From: an uncultured Clostridia bacterium
GTDB lineage: Bacteria; Bacillota; Clostridia; Oscillospirales; Acutalibacteraceae
Direction of reading: 5' to 3'
Assembly: GCA_944384895.1 (NCBI GenBank)
Contig: CALWVB010000067.1
Span: 1 to 54,616, forward strand
Length of the DNA stretch: 54,616 bases
Shown here: positions 1 through 9,247 of the stretch, one piece after another
How the letters are laid out: the number at the start of each line of letters is the position of its first letter
How positions within the stretch are numbered: the stretch's first letter is position 1
Translations under genes and position numbers: made by a program
The notes under the pieces: generated by a model
What the model was told of the DNA's origin: nothing
Database searches by the model: none
The model's input: only the letters and a program-made list of their open reading frames with translations

Positions 1-1075
1 AATATGGCTTTTGTTTTATAAATCCATCAAGCAATAAATTTAATAGATTTGTTTTACCAAATTCCTTTTTACCATATATTGCGATTACATGTGATTGCTC
101 TAAATCGACTGTTACCGGACAAAAACCTACATAGTCTAGGCCAACGCTTACAGGAAGTTTTAAATCTTTTGGTTCTTCCTTTGGCTGTTGTTTAATTTTC
201 TCATATTCTTCCATTGTTAATTCTTTTGGGAAGGTTTGATATTTTTTAACACATTTAGTATATTTGCTATCATCAAAACCAAATTTCCATTTAAGCTTTC
301 TTTCAAAATCAGATTCTGAATCAGCGTTATTTTGTGCATTTGCTAATTTATAAGGCAAAAAACACTGTACTTCATACGGAAGATTCATTCTAAATGTACC
401 GGTAACGCCATCCGGCTTTACGGTTACGTTTGCAAAGCCATGACCTGGATTATTGCCGATTAATCCAACTTTACCTGTAAAAATTTCTGAATATTTATCC
501 TGTGGCATTTCAAACGCAATCCTTTGTTTAAACCCGCCAAGATAAGAGTTTAACCCTTTTGTTTCAACTGCTGTTACTATGGTTGTTATTCCTCTTGAAA
601 GGCCATCGCGGCATAATTTTGCAAGCTTTTCTTGATAAGCTGAGTATCGTGGCTCGTCCATAAAAGCGTTGAGATTATCAATAATAAATGTTGTATGTAT
701 AGGCTGAGTTTGAGCATCACGATAGTTTTGGCCGTTTAAATCCTTGATGTTATCTTTCAGAATATTATCCATTATCCTGAAAACACGTTTGACATATTCT
801 TCATTTGAATTATCAAAATATGCTGAAACAAGTGGAAAATCTTTATATTCGGCTAATGCTCCGCCAAAATCAAGGATAAAAACCTGTTCCTGTTTTTCAT
901 TGTATTGCTTATGTAAAATATTAATCAATGTTTTAAGAAAGGTTGTTTTTCCACTCATGGCAGAACCAAAAAGAATAATATTTGAATCAAGCAAATCCAC
1001 TATAAAAGGCGGCTGCATCTGAATGATAGGGATATCAAATCTGCCAAGGGTACAAAGCATTTTTTTCAGGCTCAT
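1..1075 (-). CDS. EssC-like T7SS ATPase, C-terminal polypeptide (partial)
   Basis: Partial gene; the 3' end lies beyond the window edge and 358 codons are visible. The product is an FtsK/SpoIIIE-type ATPase corresponding to the second and third ATPase modules of EssC, the membrane motor of type VII secretion. A Walker A-like loop (GSAMSGKTT) is near residue 40, a Walker B-like strand (TTFIIDNLNAF) near residue 128, and a second P-loop (YGKKEFGKTN) begins near residue 335 just before the edge. The ATG overlaps the TGA of the upstream ATPase gene as ATGA, so translation is probably coupled. EssC is normally one chain in Firmicutes; here it is split, as EccCa/EccCb are in actinobacteria. The P-loops lack the second Gly of the GxxGxGKT consensus, so ATP turnover by these modules may be weak. 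Confidence 0.85.
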   Translation of the reverse strand, partial: MSLKKMLCTLGRFDIPIIQMQPPFIVDLLDSNIILFGSAMSGKTTFLKTLINILHKQYNEKQEQVFILDFGGALAEYKDFPLVSAYFDNSNEEYVKRVFRIMDNILKDNIKDLNGQNYRDAQTQPIHTTFIIDNLNAFMDEPRYSAYQEKLAKLCRDGLSRGITTIVTAVETKGLNSYLGGFKQRIAFEMPQDKYSEIFTGKVGLIGNNPGHGFANVTVKPDGVTGTFRMNLPYEVQCFLPYKLANAQNNADSESDFERKLKWKFGFDDSKYTKCVKKYQTFPKELTMEEYEKIKQQPKEEPKDLKLPVSVGLDYVGFCPVTVDLEQSHVIAIYGKKEFGKTNLLNLLLDGFIKQKPY

Positions 1076-4000
1076 ATTAATCCCTCCCACTGAGTTTCAT
1101 CAGCCATTTGAACCGGCAATGGATCTAAGAATATTGGCGTTGGCTTTTCCATATCACGGCTCATCTCTATAATTGTACTTGTAACATATGCAAGCTGAGT
1201 ATCATGTTCATTAACGTTTGCATTCTTTTTCTTTTCCTGTTCATTATCATTTTTAGATAAATAAAAATCTGGATTAAACCGGCCGCAGTTTGGTACCTGA
1301 GTAACAACAACAGGAGGTTCAATATTTAAGTTTTTATTAGCTCCCGTATAAGCAGATTGGAAATATTCAAATCTTGAACCTGTTCCTACAAGCAAATATG
1401 CACGGCCATTGAGCGGCATAGACGGCGCTGCGGCAACAGGACTGTCAATCATTTCTTTTGACGCTTGTTTTGTTGCAACTTTAAGACATATCCTTGCCTT
1501 TGAGTTTACACGGATATCATCTGTGATAGCACCTTCAATATTCTGTGAAACAAGCACAATATGGAACCCTAAAGTTCTACCAACACGCGCGATTGTTGTT
1601 ATTTCAGCAATAAAATCAATATCATTGCTTTCATTTGAAAAACGTTTAAGCTCAGTAAACTCATCAACTACCAATATAAGATGAGATAACGGTTTAAATT
1701 CAGATAAATCCTTATCTAAAACGCTAAGTTGTTTTTCATTTAACTTTTTCTTTAATTTATCAATTTTTTCACTGTTATAAGCATTCTTTTCAAGCTCTTT
1801 AATTTCCCTGATAGTTCTCAACGCCCTGATATAAGCGTCAACATTATCAACGCCTAAGCTTGAAAGCAAAAGTTTACGTTTCTTTATTTCAGCATTTAAT
1901 GATTCAAGGAAACGTTTTAGCATATATGCCGCAGAAGTGCCTTCAGCTTCACCGGCAGTATCCGTTACAGCGCCGACGCAATGAGGCAAATTACCTAAAC
2001 GGTCAGAAAATCCGCCGCCCTTCATATCAACTAGCATTAGATTTAAATCCATTGGCGAAAATTTCATACATAAACCGATAAGATATGTAATAATTGTTTC
2101 AGATTTACCTGAACCTGTAGTGCCTGCAACAAGCATATGAGGCCCGTCCGCCTTTTCATAAAGATCAAGATACATAAGGCCATGTTCATTTTTACCTATA
2201 GGTACGCATAAATTACGGGTAATATCGTTTTTCTTAATATCCTTCCAGTTCTCAAGGATATTTTGACGAACTTTACCCGTTTGAATTTTATCAGAATTAT
2301 ATCCGAATAATTCAAATAACGTAACCATAGACGGGACTTTGCCGTTTTCCGCGATACGGGTATAATAAATAGCGCTTAACTGCTTAAATGCTAATTTAAA
2401 TTTATCATCATATGCTTTGCCGTTAAATATATAATCATTTTCAAAGTGTTTATATTCAATCAATTTATCGGTATCGTTTGCCTTTGCTTTATCGTCTTTA
2501 CCTTCGCTTAATACATTGAGCATTTCACGGCTGAGGATATTATATCTAAGGCTGCTCTTTCTATCATTTGGATTATCTTTATTAATATCCACTATATTTC
2601 CGCAGTATTTCGGCAGTTTATCTTTAATAGACTGAACAAATATAAAGGTAAGGCCATTGGAATTGACATATGGTTCGCCTTCTTTTGGTACCTCAGGAAG
2701 ATATTTTGAAAAACCGGTTTCTTTTATATTATAATCATCAAACACTATACAAACAATCTGAGTTTGTTTATCATTGATATCATTATCATCTTTATCTTCT
2801 TTTTTTGTTTTTGTACGCTCGTTCATTATACTGAGAAGTTGTCCAAAAACTATACCGGAGCTTTCTTTATTAAATACAAACTGAGAAACACCGTCAAATA
2901 ATTCATTTGTATGGGGTAAATATTTATAATTTTGCAAAATTTCATTTTGTTTTGCAATATCATCTTCTTTATTAAAGAAAAATACAAACTGTAAATCTTC
3001 CGGAGAATGATAATATGATAGTTCAAAAACTACATGACGGATAAAATTCTGCGACGTCTGGTCATCATTGGAAATTACACCTAAAGCGCCGCATGATTTT
3101 AAATCAAGCAGCAAAGGCGGTTTTGTTCCATCATCGCTTCTTAAATAATTAAAACCGATTATTTCGTTATTATCCTCAGGATCAACGCCTTTATTAGCAA
3201 AAGTATATGCTAAATCGGTTAATAAAAATCTGTTTTTATATTCAGCAGCCCGTTCCTCGGTTGATAATTTTTTAATACGTTTTGTTTCTTTTTTAGACGG
3301 GATTATTATTTTAATTTTATCGCCGATTTTTTTATAATATATATCATAAAAAATATTATCTTTCTTTTCAGATTTTATTTCAAATAAAGGCTTAACTTCA
3401 TCAGAAGTACCAAGAGAAATTCTCATAAAATCATTATCATTTTGAGAGCGGGAAAATATAGAACTATTAATTTCACTGGTATTAGTAAATAATGTATCCA
3501 TATCAGGATATACGCTGTTAAGATAATTTATATCGCTTTTTTGCCATTCTTTTATTGTAAGAATTTTTTTATTAATATAGTTTTCGTAGTTAGTTTTCCA
3601 CTCCTCTACATCTTTTTTATTTTCTTTTATTTGTTTCATATAATTATATAAAGAAGTGACAAGCGCGACTACACCCATAGCGCCGGACATTAAAAGCATT
3701 GTATTTCCTAATCCGGCGGCGCCTGGCGCAAATAACATTATAAGATAACGCGCTAATAACATACCTCCGGTTGATAAAAGAGTTGGAATAATAACATCCA
3801 AAAGCGACGCCTTATTTTTTTTAGGCAATTCACCCGGCGGTAAAATATCAATAACTGATGGTTCAATAACATTAAGGCGGCGTGTACTGATATTGTATTC
3901 AAGCGAATCGGTAGTTGATAATATATAGCTTTTTTCAGATTTTTTAAATAATGGCTGCGGATTTATAATTGTATTAGTAGTAAACAATAAGCAGCTTGAT

Positions 4001-4317
4001 GTAGCAAAGCCAAGCTCATCAAGTTTTTTATTAAAAATTGACTGCTCATTGCCGTCTTCAGTTTTATATTTTTCAGTAAAATCTATAACATTAAAATCGC
4101 CTTTGGCATTATATAAAACCTGCACTTCTTTACGAGTTTTAAGATAATATTCCAAAAGTGCAAAGTGTTCTTCAAATTTATTGGATTTTTTTAAACCATA
4201 ATATATAGCTTCAATTAATGCTTTTAATGTAATATCTTTTAATACAAGAAATGATATTTCATCATGAATAGTATTGCTTTCGAACTTTGCCGAAACCATT
4301 ATTTCGTTATTTTTCAT
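1072..4317 (-). CDS. essC: EssC-like T7SS membrane ATPase, N-terminal polypeptide
   Basis: 1081-aa FtsK/SpoIIIE family motor for export of WXG100/LXG substrates. Residues 1-115 form a small globular domain with a ubiquitin-like (YukD/EsaB-like) or FHA-like look. The RRLNVIEPSVIDILPPGELP stretch is typical of EssC just before the membrane. Two transmembrane segments lie at about 171-198 and 203-226. A degenerate ATPase-like domain follows, then a canonical module with Walker A GTTGSGKSE near residue 731 and Walker B LILVVDEF near 882. The start overlaps the TGA of the proline-rich gene and the stop overlaps the next ATG, so three genes are chained by 4-base overlaps. Family assignment is firm. 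EsaA and EssB were not seen and may lie outside the window. Confidence 0.93.
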   Translation of the reverse strand: MKNNEIMVSAKFESNTIHDEISFLVLKDITLKALIEAIYYGLKKSNKFEEHFALLEYYLKTRKEVQVLYNAKGDFNVIDFTEKYKTEDGNEQSIFNKKLDELGFATSSCLLFTTNTIINPQPLFKKSEKSYILSTTDSLEYNISTRRLNVIEPSVIDILPPGELPKKNKASLLDVIIPTLLSTGGMLLARYLIMLFAPGAAGLGNTMLLMSGAMGVVALVTSLYNYMKQIKENKKDVEEWKTNYENYINKKILTIKEWQKSDINYLNSVYPDMDTLFTNTSEINSSIFSRSQNDNDFMRISLGTSDEVKPLFEIKSEKKDNIFYDIYYKKIGDKIKIIIPSKKETKRIKKLSTEERAAEYKNRFLLTDLAYTFANKGVDPEDNNEIIGFNYLRSDDGTKPPLLLDLKSCGALGVISNDDQTSQNFIRHVVFELSYYHSPEDLQFVFFFNKEDDIAKQNEILQNYKYLPHTNELFDGVSQFVFNKESSGIVFGQLLSIMNERTKTKKEDKDDNDINDKQTQIVCIVFDDYNIKETGFSKYLPEVPKEGEPYVNSNGLTFIFVQSIKDKLPKYCGNIVDINKDNPNDRKSSLRYNILSREMLNVLSEGKDDKAKANDTDKLIEYKHFENDYIFNGKAYDDKFKLAFKQLSAIYYTRIAENGKVPSMVTLFELFGYNSDKIQTGKVRQNILENWKDIKKNDITRNLCVPIGKNEHGLMYLDLYEKADGPHMLVAGTTGSGKSETIITYLIGLCMKFSPMDLNLMLVDMKGGGFSDRLGNLPHCVGAVTDTAGEAEGTSAAYMLKRFLESLNAEIKKRKLLLSSLGVDNVDAYIRALRTIREIKELEKNAYNSEKIDKLKKKLNEKQLSVLDKDLSEFKPLSHLILVVDEFTELKRFSNESNDIDFIAEITTIARVGRTLGFHIVLVSQNIEGAITDDIRVNSKARICLKVATKQASKEMIDSPVAAAPSMPLNGRAYLLVGTGSRFEYFQSAYTGANKNLNIEPPVVVTQVPNCGRFNPDFYLSKNDNEQEKKKNANVNEHDTQLAYVTSTIIEMSRDMEKPTPIFLDPLPVQMADETQWEGLI

Positions 4318-5660
4318 ATATTAGCACCTTCCGAAGTTTCGGTTTTTTTATTTGCAAAAAATATATCTTTTATCGATTGTATGTTGCTTTTATCAAGTAT
4401 TGCAATATTGTTTATATCTGGCAGCCCGTTAGCTTTGACTGTAATATTTTTATACGGTTTTATTTTATTAATAGAAATGGTTGGATAATCCAGTTTAGGG
4501 ATATTTTTATCCGGTTTATTGAATGCTTTAAAAGACAGATTTGATATAGCAGATTTATCAACTGCCGGTAAAGTTGGTTTTTGGCATTGCACCATATTAA
4601 ATTCTAAACGATGCGCTTCGCAGGCGCCGCCTTTAAAAGGTAAAGATGGTTTTTGACACTGTATCATATTAAATGGCTTAACGACTGCTTGAGGTTTTAA
4701 AACAGTTGGCAGTGCAGTGAAATTATGCTCTGATTTTACAAATGAGTATTCAGGCGCGTTTACTTTTAAAATGCTCGGCAATTGCGTATCTTTAATTTCA
4801 GGTTTATTAAATGATGCCGTTACAGGGGATATATTTGAAATCTCAGGCAGATTTGCTTGAGATATTTTTATCTGTTTAATTAAAGCAGCCTGTTGCGGCA
4901 GGCCTTGCGGTACGACTGTTTTCGGCAAATCTGACAGTGTATGTTCAGGTTTTTCAAATGCTTTAACATCTGAAAATGCTACCGATGATTTTGGTAAAAC
5001 AGGCTGAGATTTTTCAGGAGAAACAAATTTAGTTAATGCGATTTGTGATGTTGCAATGGTTGGATTATTGGCCGTAATGGCGCGGTTATCAATAATAACC
5101 GGTGTAAAATCTAAATTTTCATAATTATGCGGTTTAATTACAGCCGGCAAATCCGGTTTAGCTTGTTGCGGTTTTTTAAATGTTATGCCTAACATATTAA
5201 CTTTTTTACTTTTAAGCAATACAGGAGATTTGGACTCCATTTTTGTAAATATTTTTACACTAGCAGCTGCATTATTAATCTCCGGCAATGCAGGTTTAAC
5301 ATGTTCTATTGCTTTGACATTATCTGTTTTAATATTTGTTATTTTTGAACATTCCGGCAAAACAGCTTTAGCAGGTTTTATAAAGTCAACAACATCATAT
5401 TTTGATTGTACTTTTATTACCTGTTCTGTTATTTTTATATCATATAAAGGAGCTGTAAATATTTTTTCCGGAGGTAAACCAACAGCAGGAATGCGTGTTA
5501 ATGTTGGTTCATAAGGCTTAATCTCGACGTTTTCCAGCTTTTCCAATTGCTCGACAAATTTAACCCGCTCATTATAAATGGCAAGTTGACTTTCATATTG
5601 TATACGTTGTTTATCAGTGAGCAATTTTATTTCATCTTCAGTTAATATCTTAAACGCCAT
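4314..5660 (-). CDS. Proline-rich repeat protein of the T7SS cluster, function unknown
   Basis: About 448 aa from the ATG at 5660 (MAFKILTEDE); an in-frame ATG at 5678 would add six residues. After a short helical N-terminus (about 45 aa), the protein consists of roughly ten degenerate repeats of about 30 aa. Each carries a KPxLP-type motif (for example QKPSLP, QKPTLP, AKPDLP, SQPVLP) spaced by F-x-K/N-K-P or F-N-M-x-Q-C-Q-K-P. There is no signal peptide and no clear transmembrane segment. It sits between the WXG100 genes and essC, and overlaps essC by 4 bases, which argues for a role in the secretion machine: a flexible cytoplasmic scaffold, adaptor or substrate. I do not recognise a family. 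Confidence 0.75.
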   Translation of the reverse strand: MAFKILTEDEIKLLTDKQRIQYESQLAIYNERVKFVEQLEKLENVEIKPYEPTLTRIPAVGLPPEKIFTAPLYDIKITEQVIKVQSKYDVVDFIKPAKAVLPECSKITNIKTDNVKAIEHVKPALPEINNAAASVKIFTKMESKSPVLLKSKKVNMLGITFKKPQQAKPDLPAVIKPHNYENLDFTPVIIDNRAITANNPTIATSQIALTKFVSPEKSQPVLPKSSVAFSDVKAFEKPEHTLSDLPKTVVPQGLPQQAALIKQIKISQANLPEISNISPVTASFNKPEIKDTQLPSILKVNAPEYSFVKSEHNFTALPTVLKPQAVVKPFNMIQCQKPSLPFKGGACEAHRLEFNMVQCQKPTLPAVDKSAISNLSFKAFNKPDKNIPKLDYPTISINKIKPYKNITVKANGLPDINNIAILDKSNIQSIKDIFFANKKTETSEGANI

Positions 5661-5691
5661 ATCAAACCCCGTCCTCATATGTTAATATTCC

Positions 5692-5734
5692 ATAAAATCC
5701 TAACCACGCGCTTTAAACGTGGTTAGGATTTTAT
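5692..5734 (-). terminator. Strong hairpin between WXG100 genes and essC part of the operon
   Basis: A perfect 17-bp stem (arms 5692-5708 and 5718-5734) with a 9-nt loop lies just after the third WXG100 gene. The arm begins and ends with A/T runs, so it can end transcripts in either direction. It probably makes the small abundant substrates more highly expressed than the downstream motor genes by partial termination or 3'-end protection. Confidence 0.8.
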
Positions 5735-5748
5735 ATATTTGATTATGT

Positions 5749-6078
5749 TTATTGTCCGCCGCCGCTGATATTCTGCGCGATTTGCAAATCAACGTCTTCG
5801 AAATTTTTTCTATTTGCTTCAAGAAGTACAGACATACTGTTTATTGCGTTTGGAAGGTCTTCTGTAACATATTTTTGAACATCGGTTGTAAAGAATTTTT
5901 GAAGAGCATCTTTTGTCTCGCCTTCCATTGCAGATATTGCAGTTGTTAATGCATCTATGAACGCATCTCCGGCGTCTTTATATTCTTTAGCTATACCGGT
6001 TAATGCTCCTTGTTCACTGCCGCCAATATTTTCAATAGCAGTTTTTACGCTTTCATTTACAATTTTACAATCAGCCAT
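5749..6078 (-). CDS. WXG100-like T7SS secreted protein 3
   Basis: 109-aa, all-helical small protein with two predicted helices separated near residues 50-56 (AMEGETKDALQKFF). This is the size and layout of WXG100 (EsxA/EsxB) proteins, although W-x-G itself is replaced. There is no signal peptide, as expected for type VII substrates. The Shine-Dalgarno GGGAGG precedes the ATG. It is the last of three tandem small-protein genes and is followed by a strong hairpin. The glycine-rich tail (NISGGGQ) is disordered. Likely forms a helical hairpin dimer exported by the EssC motor encoded downstream. Confidence 0.8.
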   Translation of the reverse strand: MADCKIVNESVKTAIENIGGSEQGALTGIAKEYKDAGDAFIDALTTAISAMEGETKDALQKFFTTDVQKYVTEDLPNAINSMSVLLEANRKNFEDVDLQIAQNISGGGQ

Positions 6079-6096
6079 TATTTTAACCCTCCCTTT

Positions 6097-6420
6097 TTAT
6101 TGTTGGTTTCCATCAGCAAGTTGATCGTCAAGACCGCTTGCACCTGGAATTGCATCTAATATGCCTTGCGCTATTTCGTCAATAGTCTTTAATAAATTTG
6201 CCAGGTTTTCACCATTAGCCGGAACAATATTTTTTGTGTAAAAGGCTTTAAAACCTTCTGCTGCTGCACCGCTGAAGCTTGCAGGAATTAACCCATTGAT
6301 TTCACTATCCAAATTTTCAGCAAGTGTGTTTGTTTTGTTGCGATAATCATTAACTGCGTCTTTTATATCTGTCATCATCTTTTGTGTGATATTGACAGTA
6401 CCTGTGCTACCCATAGCCAT
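6097..6420 (-). CDS. WXG100-like T7SS secreted protein 2
   Basis: 107-aa helical-hairpin protein. The turn FSGAAAEGFKAFY near residues 54-66 is a W-x-G variant with Phe in place of Trp, followed by the usual amphipathic second helix. Preceded by AGGAGG at good spacing from the ATG. It lies 18 bases upstream of the third small gene, in the same transcription unit. It is probably an exported EsxA-family protein, alone or paired with a neighbour. The family call rests on size, turn motif and position next to essC; sequence identity to named members cannot be measured here. Confidence 0.84.
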   Translation of the reverse strand: MAMGSTGTVNITQKMMTDIKDAVNDYRNKTNTLAENLDSEINGLIPASFSGAAAEGFKAFYTKNIVPANGENLANLLKTIDEIAQGILDAIPGASGLDDQLADGNQQ

Positions 6421-6446
6421 AATCTTTTTCCTCCTAATATTTTATT

Positions 6447-6764
6447 TTAAAATTTTATGCTTGAATTTAATTCTTCATACTTAACAAAAACATCTTTATA
6501 ATAACCTGTTCCTATGATTTCAGTTAATGTTGATGAAACATGTTCTATTACAAGCAGTAAATCATCTATCGGTTTAATAAGAACCTTTTTTGCAGTTATT
6601 TCAACCTGTTTGCCTGCGGGAGTATCCAGCGCTGTAGTAAGCTCCTTATACATATCCTCAAGTTTTGTTTTAAGGCTTTCAGTTCTAGTTTTTAAATCTT
6701 TCATATCCCTGGAAGCAGTATCAAAAGCATCGCTGTCAAGAAGTATATCATGGGACAATGTCAA
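6447..6764 (-). CDS. WXG100-like T7SS secreted protein 1
   Basis: 105-aa helical protein with a turn (LDTPAGKQVEI, about residues 46-56) at the place where W-x-G lies in WXG100 proteins. The start is TTG at 6764-6762, chosen because an excellent AGGGGGTGA ribosome site lies 7 bases upstream and no ATG is suitable. That site overlaps the last codons of the upstream TPR gene, so the two are probably co-translated. First of three tandem small T7SS-type genes. Its C-terminal YYKDVFVKYEELNSS keeps helical character. Likely a secreted partner or a substrate-specific chaperone-like subunit. Confidence 0.8.
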   Translation of the reverse strand: MTLSHDILLDSDAFDTASRDMKDLKTRTESLKTKLEDMYKELTTALDTPAGKQVEITAKKVLIKPIDDLLLVIEHVSSTLTEIIGTGYYKDVFVKYEELNSSIKF

Positions 6765-6766
6765 TA

Positions 6767-8281
6767 TTAATCACCCCCTGATTTTGCCTGTGCTATCTTG
6801 CTGAGTAAAGGTTCTTTTATTTCATTATTTAAAAGATTGCATATTTCTTCAGCCTCAGCATAATTTTCAATATCAATATAGCACTGTATACGTAATGTTA
6901 TAGCCATGATATCGGTTGGATCTTTTATCATGGCATTTCTAAAGAACTTAATAATTTCCTGGTATTTTATTTCCCAATCAGGCGCGTTAAGTTCTTTTAA
7001 TGCATTTGCCTCGGTATATTTGCCTATATAAGAGTTATGAATATTTTCACTTGCCTGTAATACTTTTGCATACTCAATAACTTTATTAAAATCTTTTTTA
7101 AGAGTATATGCTCCTATATACAATCTGTTTATTTGATCTGAATTATCTGGGGTCAATTTAAATTCTTCCGATTTATCAAGTTTAAATTCTGAATTAGTTT
7201 CTTGAGGCTGGTCCTCAATTTCCGTAAAGTATTCACGGTTGCCTTCTTCATCCGGTTCAATACTTTCCACTAATTCGTCTAAACCATAATCGCCATATTC
7301 ATCAGCAATACGTTCTCTATCTGCTTCAATCATTTCTTCAATATCAAATTCAGTGAGCGGTATAGGCTCTGATAAATGGCTGTCAATAATCTCAAATCCA
7401 TTATTATATGCATCTATAGGAGCTTGCGCTGCATTAAGACAATCTATAGTCCTATCAGCATTTTCAAGCTGCAGATAAATTTCCGCAGCGTTTATGTAGC
7501 TTTCGATTGTACTTGTAATTGTTGGTTTAACAGTTTTTAAAGCTGTTTGAATAATTTCAAGAGATTTATTAAAATGAGTCTTATCTTTATCCTGCTGATA
7601 TTTTTCAAGTTCTAATGTAACTTTATCAAGATAATAATCAATAGGCAGTACTGCAAATTTAGCAGCTTTTTCAAGTTCTTTTTCAGCTGTATCATAACGT
7701 TTTGCCTGAATTAGCAGTTTAAATGCAAGTTTATAACCCAAATAATCAGATGGCGCGACAAGTTTTATTTGATTGGCAGTTGATAAACCATTGCGAAAAT
7801 CATTTTTTATGCCGTAAATAATAGCTTTACGCTGGAGAATATCAAGATCTACACCAATAAGCTGTTGTGCTTTATTTAAATTAACTAACGCATCATCATA
7901 TCTTCCGATATTAAAACAAATAATACCAAGCAGGTTATAAAGCTGGACAAGATTTTCCGGGATACATCCAAGCTCATCCGCTTTGGCAAGATTTTTAATT
8001 GCATCTGCTAATTTTTCATTTGTAGCATATGCATATCCTAAATCATAATACCGGTTGCCGTTATTAGGATCATATTTTACAGCAAGGCTATAATTTTTTA
8101 TTGCCTCATCATAACGTCCAAGCGATATTAAAGCATTGCCCGCACATTTATAAGCGTCCGGATTATCTTTATTAAGCAGTATTGCTTGATTTGCTAACTT
8201 TAACGCCATATCATTTTGCTGGTTTAAAAAAGCAAGGCGAGAATCAGCCAAAAGCTGTTCTATACCTGGTGAATTAGGCAT
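6767..8281 (-). CDS. TPR-repeat protein of the T7SS cluster
   Basis: 504 aa from the ATG at 8281, chosen because GGAGG lies about 9 bases upstream; an earlier in-frame ATG at 8305 lacks such a site. The N-terminal half has tandem tetratricopeptide repeats (DNPDAYKCAGNALISLGRYD, then PNNGNRYYDLGYAYATNEKL and others) with the canonical Gly/Ala/Tyr positions. A strongly acidic linker lies near residues 310-370, followed by more helical repeats at the C-terminus. No signal peptide or membrane segment, so it is cytoplasmic. TPR proteins bind peptides or partner proteins. Immediate coupling to the WXG100 genes (2 bases apart) suggests a chaperone, assembly or immunity-like adaptor for secretion. 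The precise role is inferred. Confidence 0.85.
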   Translation of the reverse strand: MPNSPGIEQLLADSRLAFLNQQNDMALKLANQAILLNKDNPDAYKCAGNALISLGRYDEAIKNYSLAVKYDPNNGNRYYDLGYAYATNEKLADAIKNLAKADELGCIPENLVQLYNLLGIICFNIGRYDDALVNLNKAQQLIGVDLDILQRKAIIYGIKNDFRNGLSTANQIKLVAPSDYLGYKLAFKLLIQAKRYDTAEKELEKAAKFAVLPIDYYLDKVTLELEKYQQDKDKTHFNKSLEIIQTALKTVKPTITSTIESYINAAEIYLQLENADRTIDCLNAAQAPIDAYNNGFEIIDSHLSEPIPLTEFDIEEMIEADRERIADEYGDYGLDELVESIEPDEEGNREYFTEIEDQPQETNSEFKLDKSEEFKLTPDNSDQINRLYIGAYTLKKDFNKVIEYAKVLQASENIHNSYIGKYTEANALKELNAPDWEIKYQEIIKFFRNAMIKDPTDIMAITLRIQCYIDIENYAEAEEICNLLNNEIKEPLLSKIAQAKSGGD

Positions 8282-8378
8282 TGGTTTATTACCTCCTTCA
8301 TGCATTTATATTCATTTATTTTTAAATTAACTTTATATATTTTTAACTATTACATAAAGCTTTCCGATTAACGCAAAT

Positions 8379-8558
8379 GGGGGGCGCCTGCGTGCCGCCA
8401 TATTTATAAATATGGCGGCTAAATGCAAAATAATTTGGTATAATAAAAGATACTGTTCTTAAGACAGTACCGCATCTTATATTTTCGCCCTGCCAGCTTT
8501 AGTGATTATTATTTTGCAGCAAAGCGCATCTTTTAAGATGCGCTGCGCAGGCGCCCCC
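8379..8558 (-). repeat. Structured intergenic repeat, copy 1
   Basis: 180-bp member of the ten-copy family, in reverse orientation (the CCGCCATAT hairpin comes first on the plus strand). Outer arms GGGGGGCGCCTGCG and CGCAGGCGCCCCC enclose a 10-bp GCCGCCATAT hairpin, the inner arms GCAAAATAAT/ATTATTTTGC and an AGCGCATC hairpin. The inner region additionally has a stem around TACTGTTCTTAAGACAGTA. It lies between two T7SS genes. Confidence 0.95.
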
Positions 8559-8680
8559 TACTTTTTCCGTGAACGATACCGGTTATATTTTCAGTTTATC
8601 CAGGCTTATTTTTTAATTTTAAAATTTAGTTATAATAAGTAGTTTATATATTATAGAGTTAATCAAAATATTCTAGTTAT

Positions 8681-9247
8681 TTATATGACTTCCTGCATTT
8701 TGCGCCTATAATACTCCATATCATAAGAAGCGCTTTGCTGAGTATTACGCCAGCTTTGTAAATTATATTCAGTATTGCGGATTTGATTTTTTATATTCTC
8801 TAAATCAGCATTTGCTCTGCTTAATTGATTTTGCAAATCATGGAGCTCATTGTTTAGATTTGTCTTTTTTGTTTTTAGTGTATTTAAAATGTTATTCAAA
8901 GCTGTTTTTGTTTTTGCTGTTTCATCACTATATACATCTGTGAGATTTTTAGTTTGCACACTGCTGGAATTAATCATACTGCTAAAATTTAAAGCAGCTT
9001 GATCTGTTTTATCAGAAACAGCTGAAATTTTTTCATTTAAAGCCTCTTCACTTTTCAATATATTCGTTATACCATTGAGAGCAGTTTTAGTATCATTAAT
9101 TTTAGTTTTTAATAGATTAATCTTGTTAATTGTATGCTTTTTCTGGGATTGAAGATCATTTATCCTATTTTGACAACTATTAATTTCGGAGCATGCATTA
9201 TAATACCGGTTTTTAGCATTATTATAATAGTATTCATAATCACTCAT
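8681..9247 (-). CDS. Coiled-coil T7SS-associated protein (DUF5082/YwqH-like)
   Basis: 188 aa, almost wholly coiled coil. Heptad-rich helices at about 15-65 and 105-165 flank a Ser/Thr-rich middle (FSSMINSSSVQTKNLTD). No signal peptide or membrane segment. AAGGAGAATACATT precedes the ATG. The first residues (MSDYEYYYNNAKNRYYNACS) and the arrangement resemble the YwqH/DUF5082 helical proteins that accompany LXG toxins in type VII loci; this is a shape-based guess. It is the most upstream gene of the minus-strand cluster and is separated from the TPR gene by a structured repeat, which may decouple the two. Confidence 0.7.
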   Translation of the reverse strand: MSDYEYYYNNAKNRYYNACSEINSCQNRINDLQSQKKHTINKINLLKTKINDTKTALNGITNILKSEEALNEKISAVSDKTDQAALNFSSMINSSSVQTKNLTDVYSDETAKTKTALNNILNTLKTKKTNLNNELHDLQNQLSRANADLENIKNQIRNTEYNLQSWRNTQQSASYDMEYYRRKMQEVI

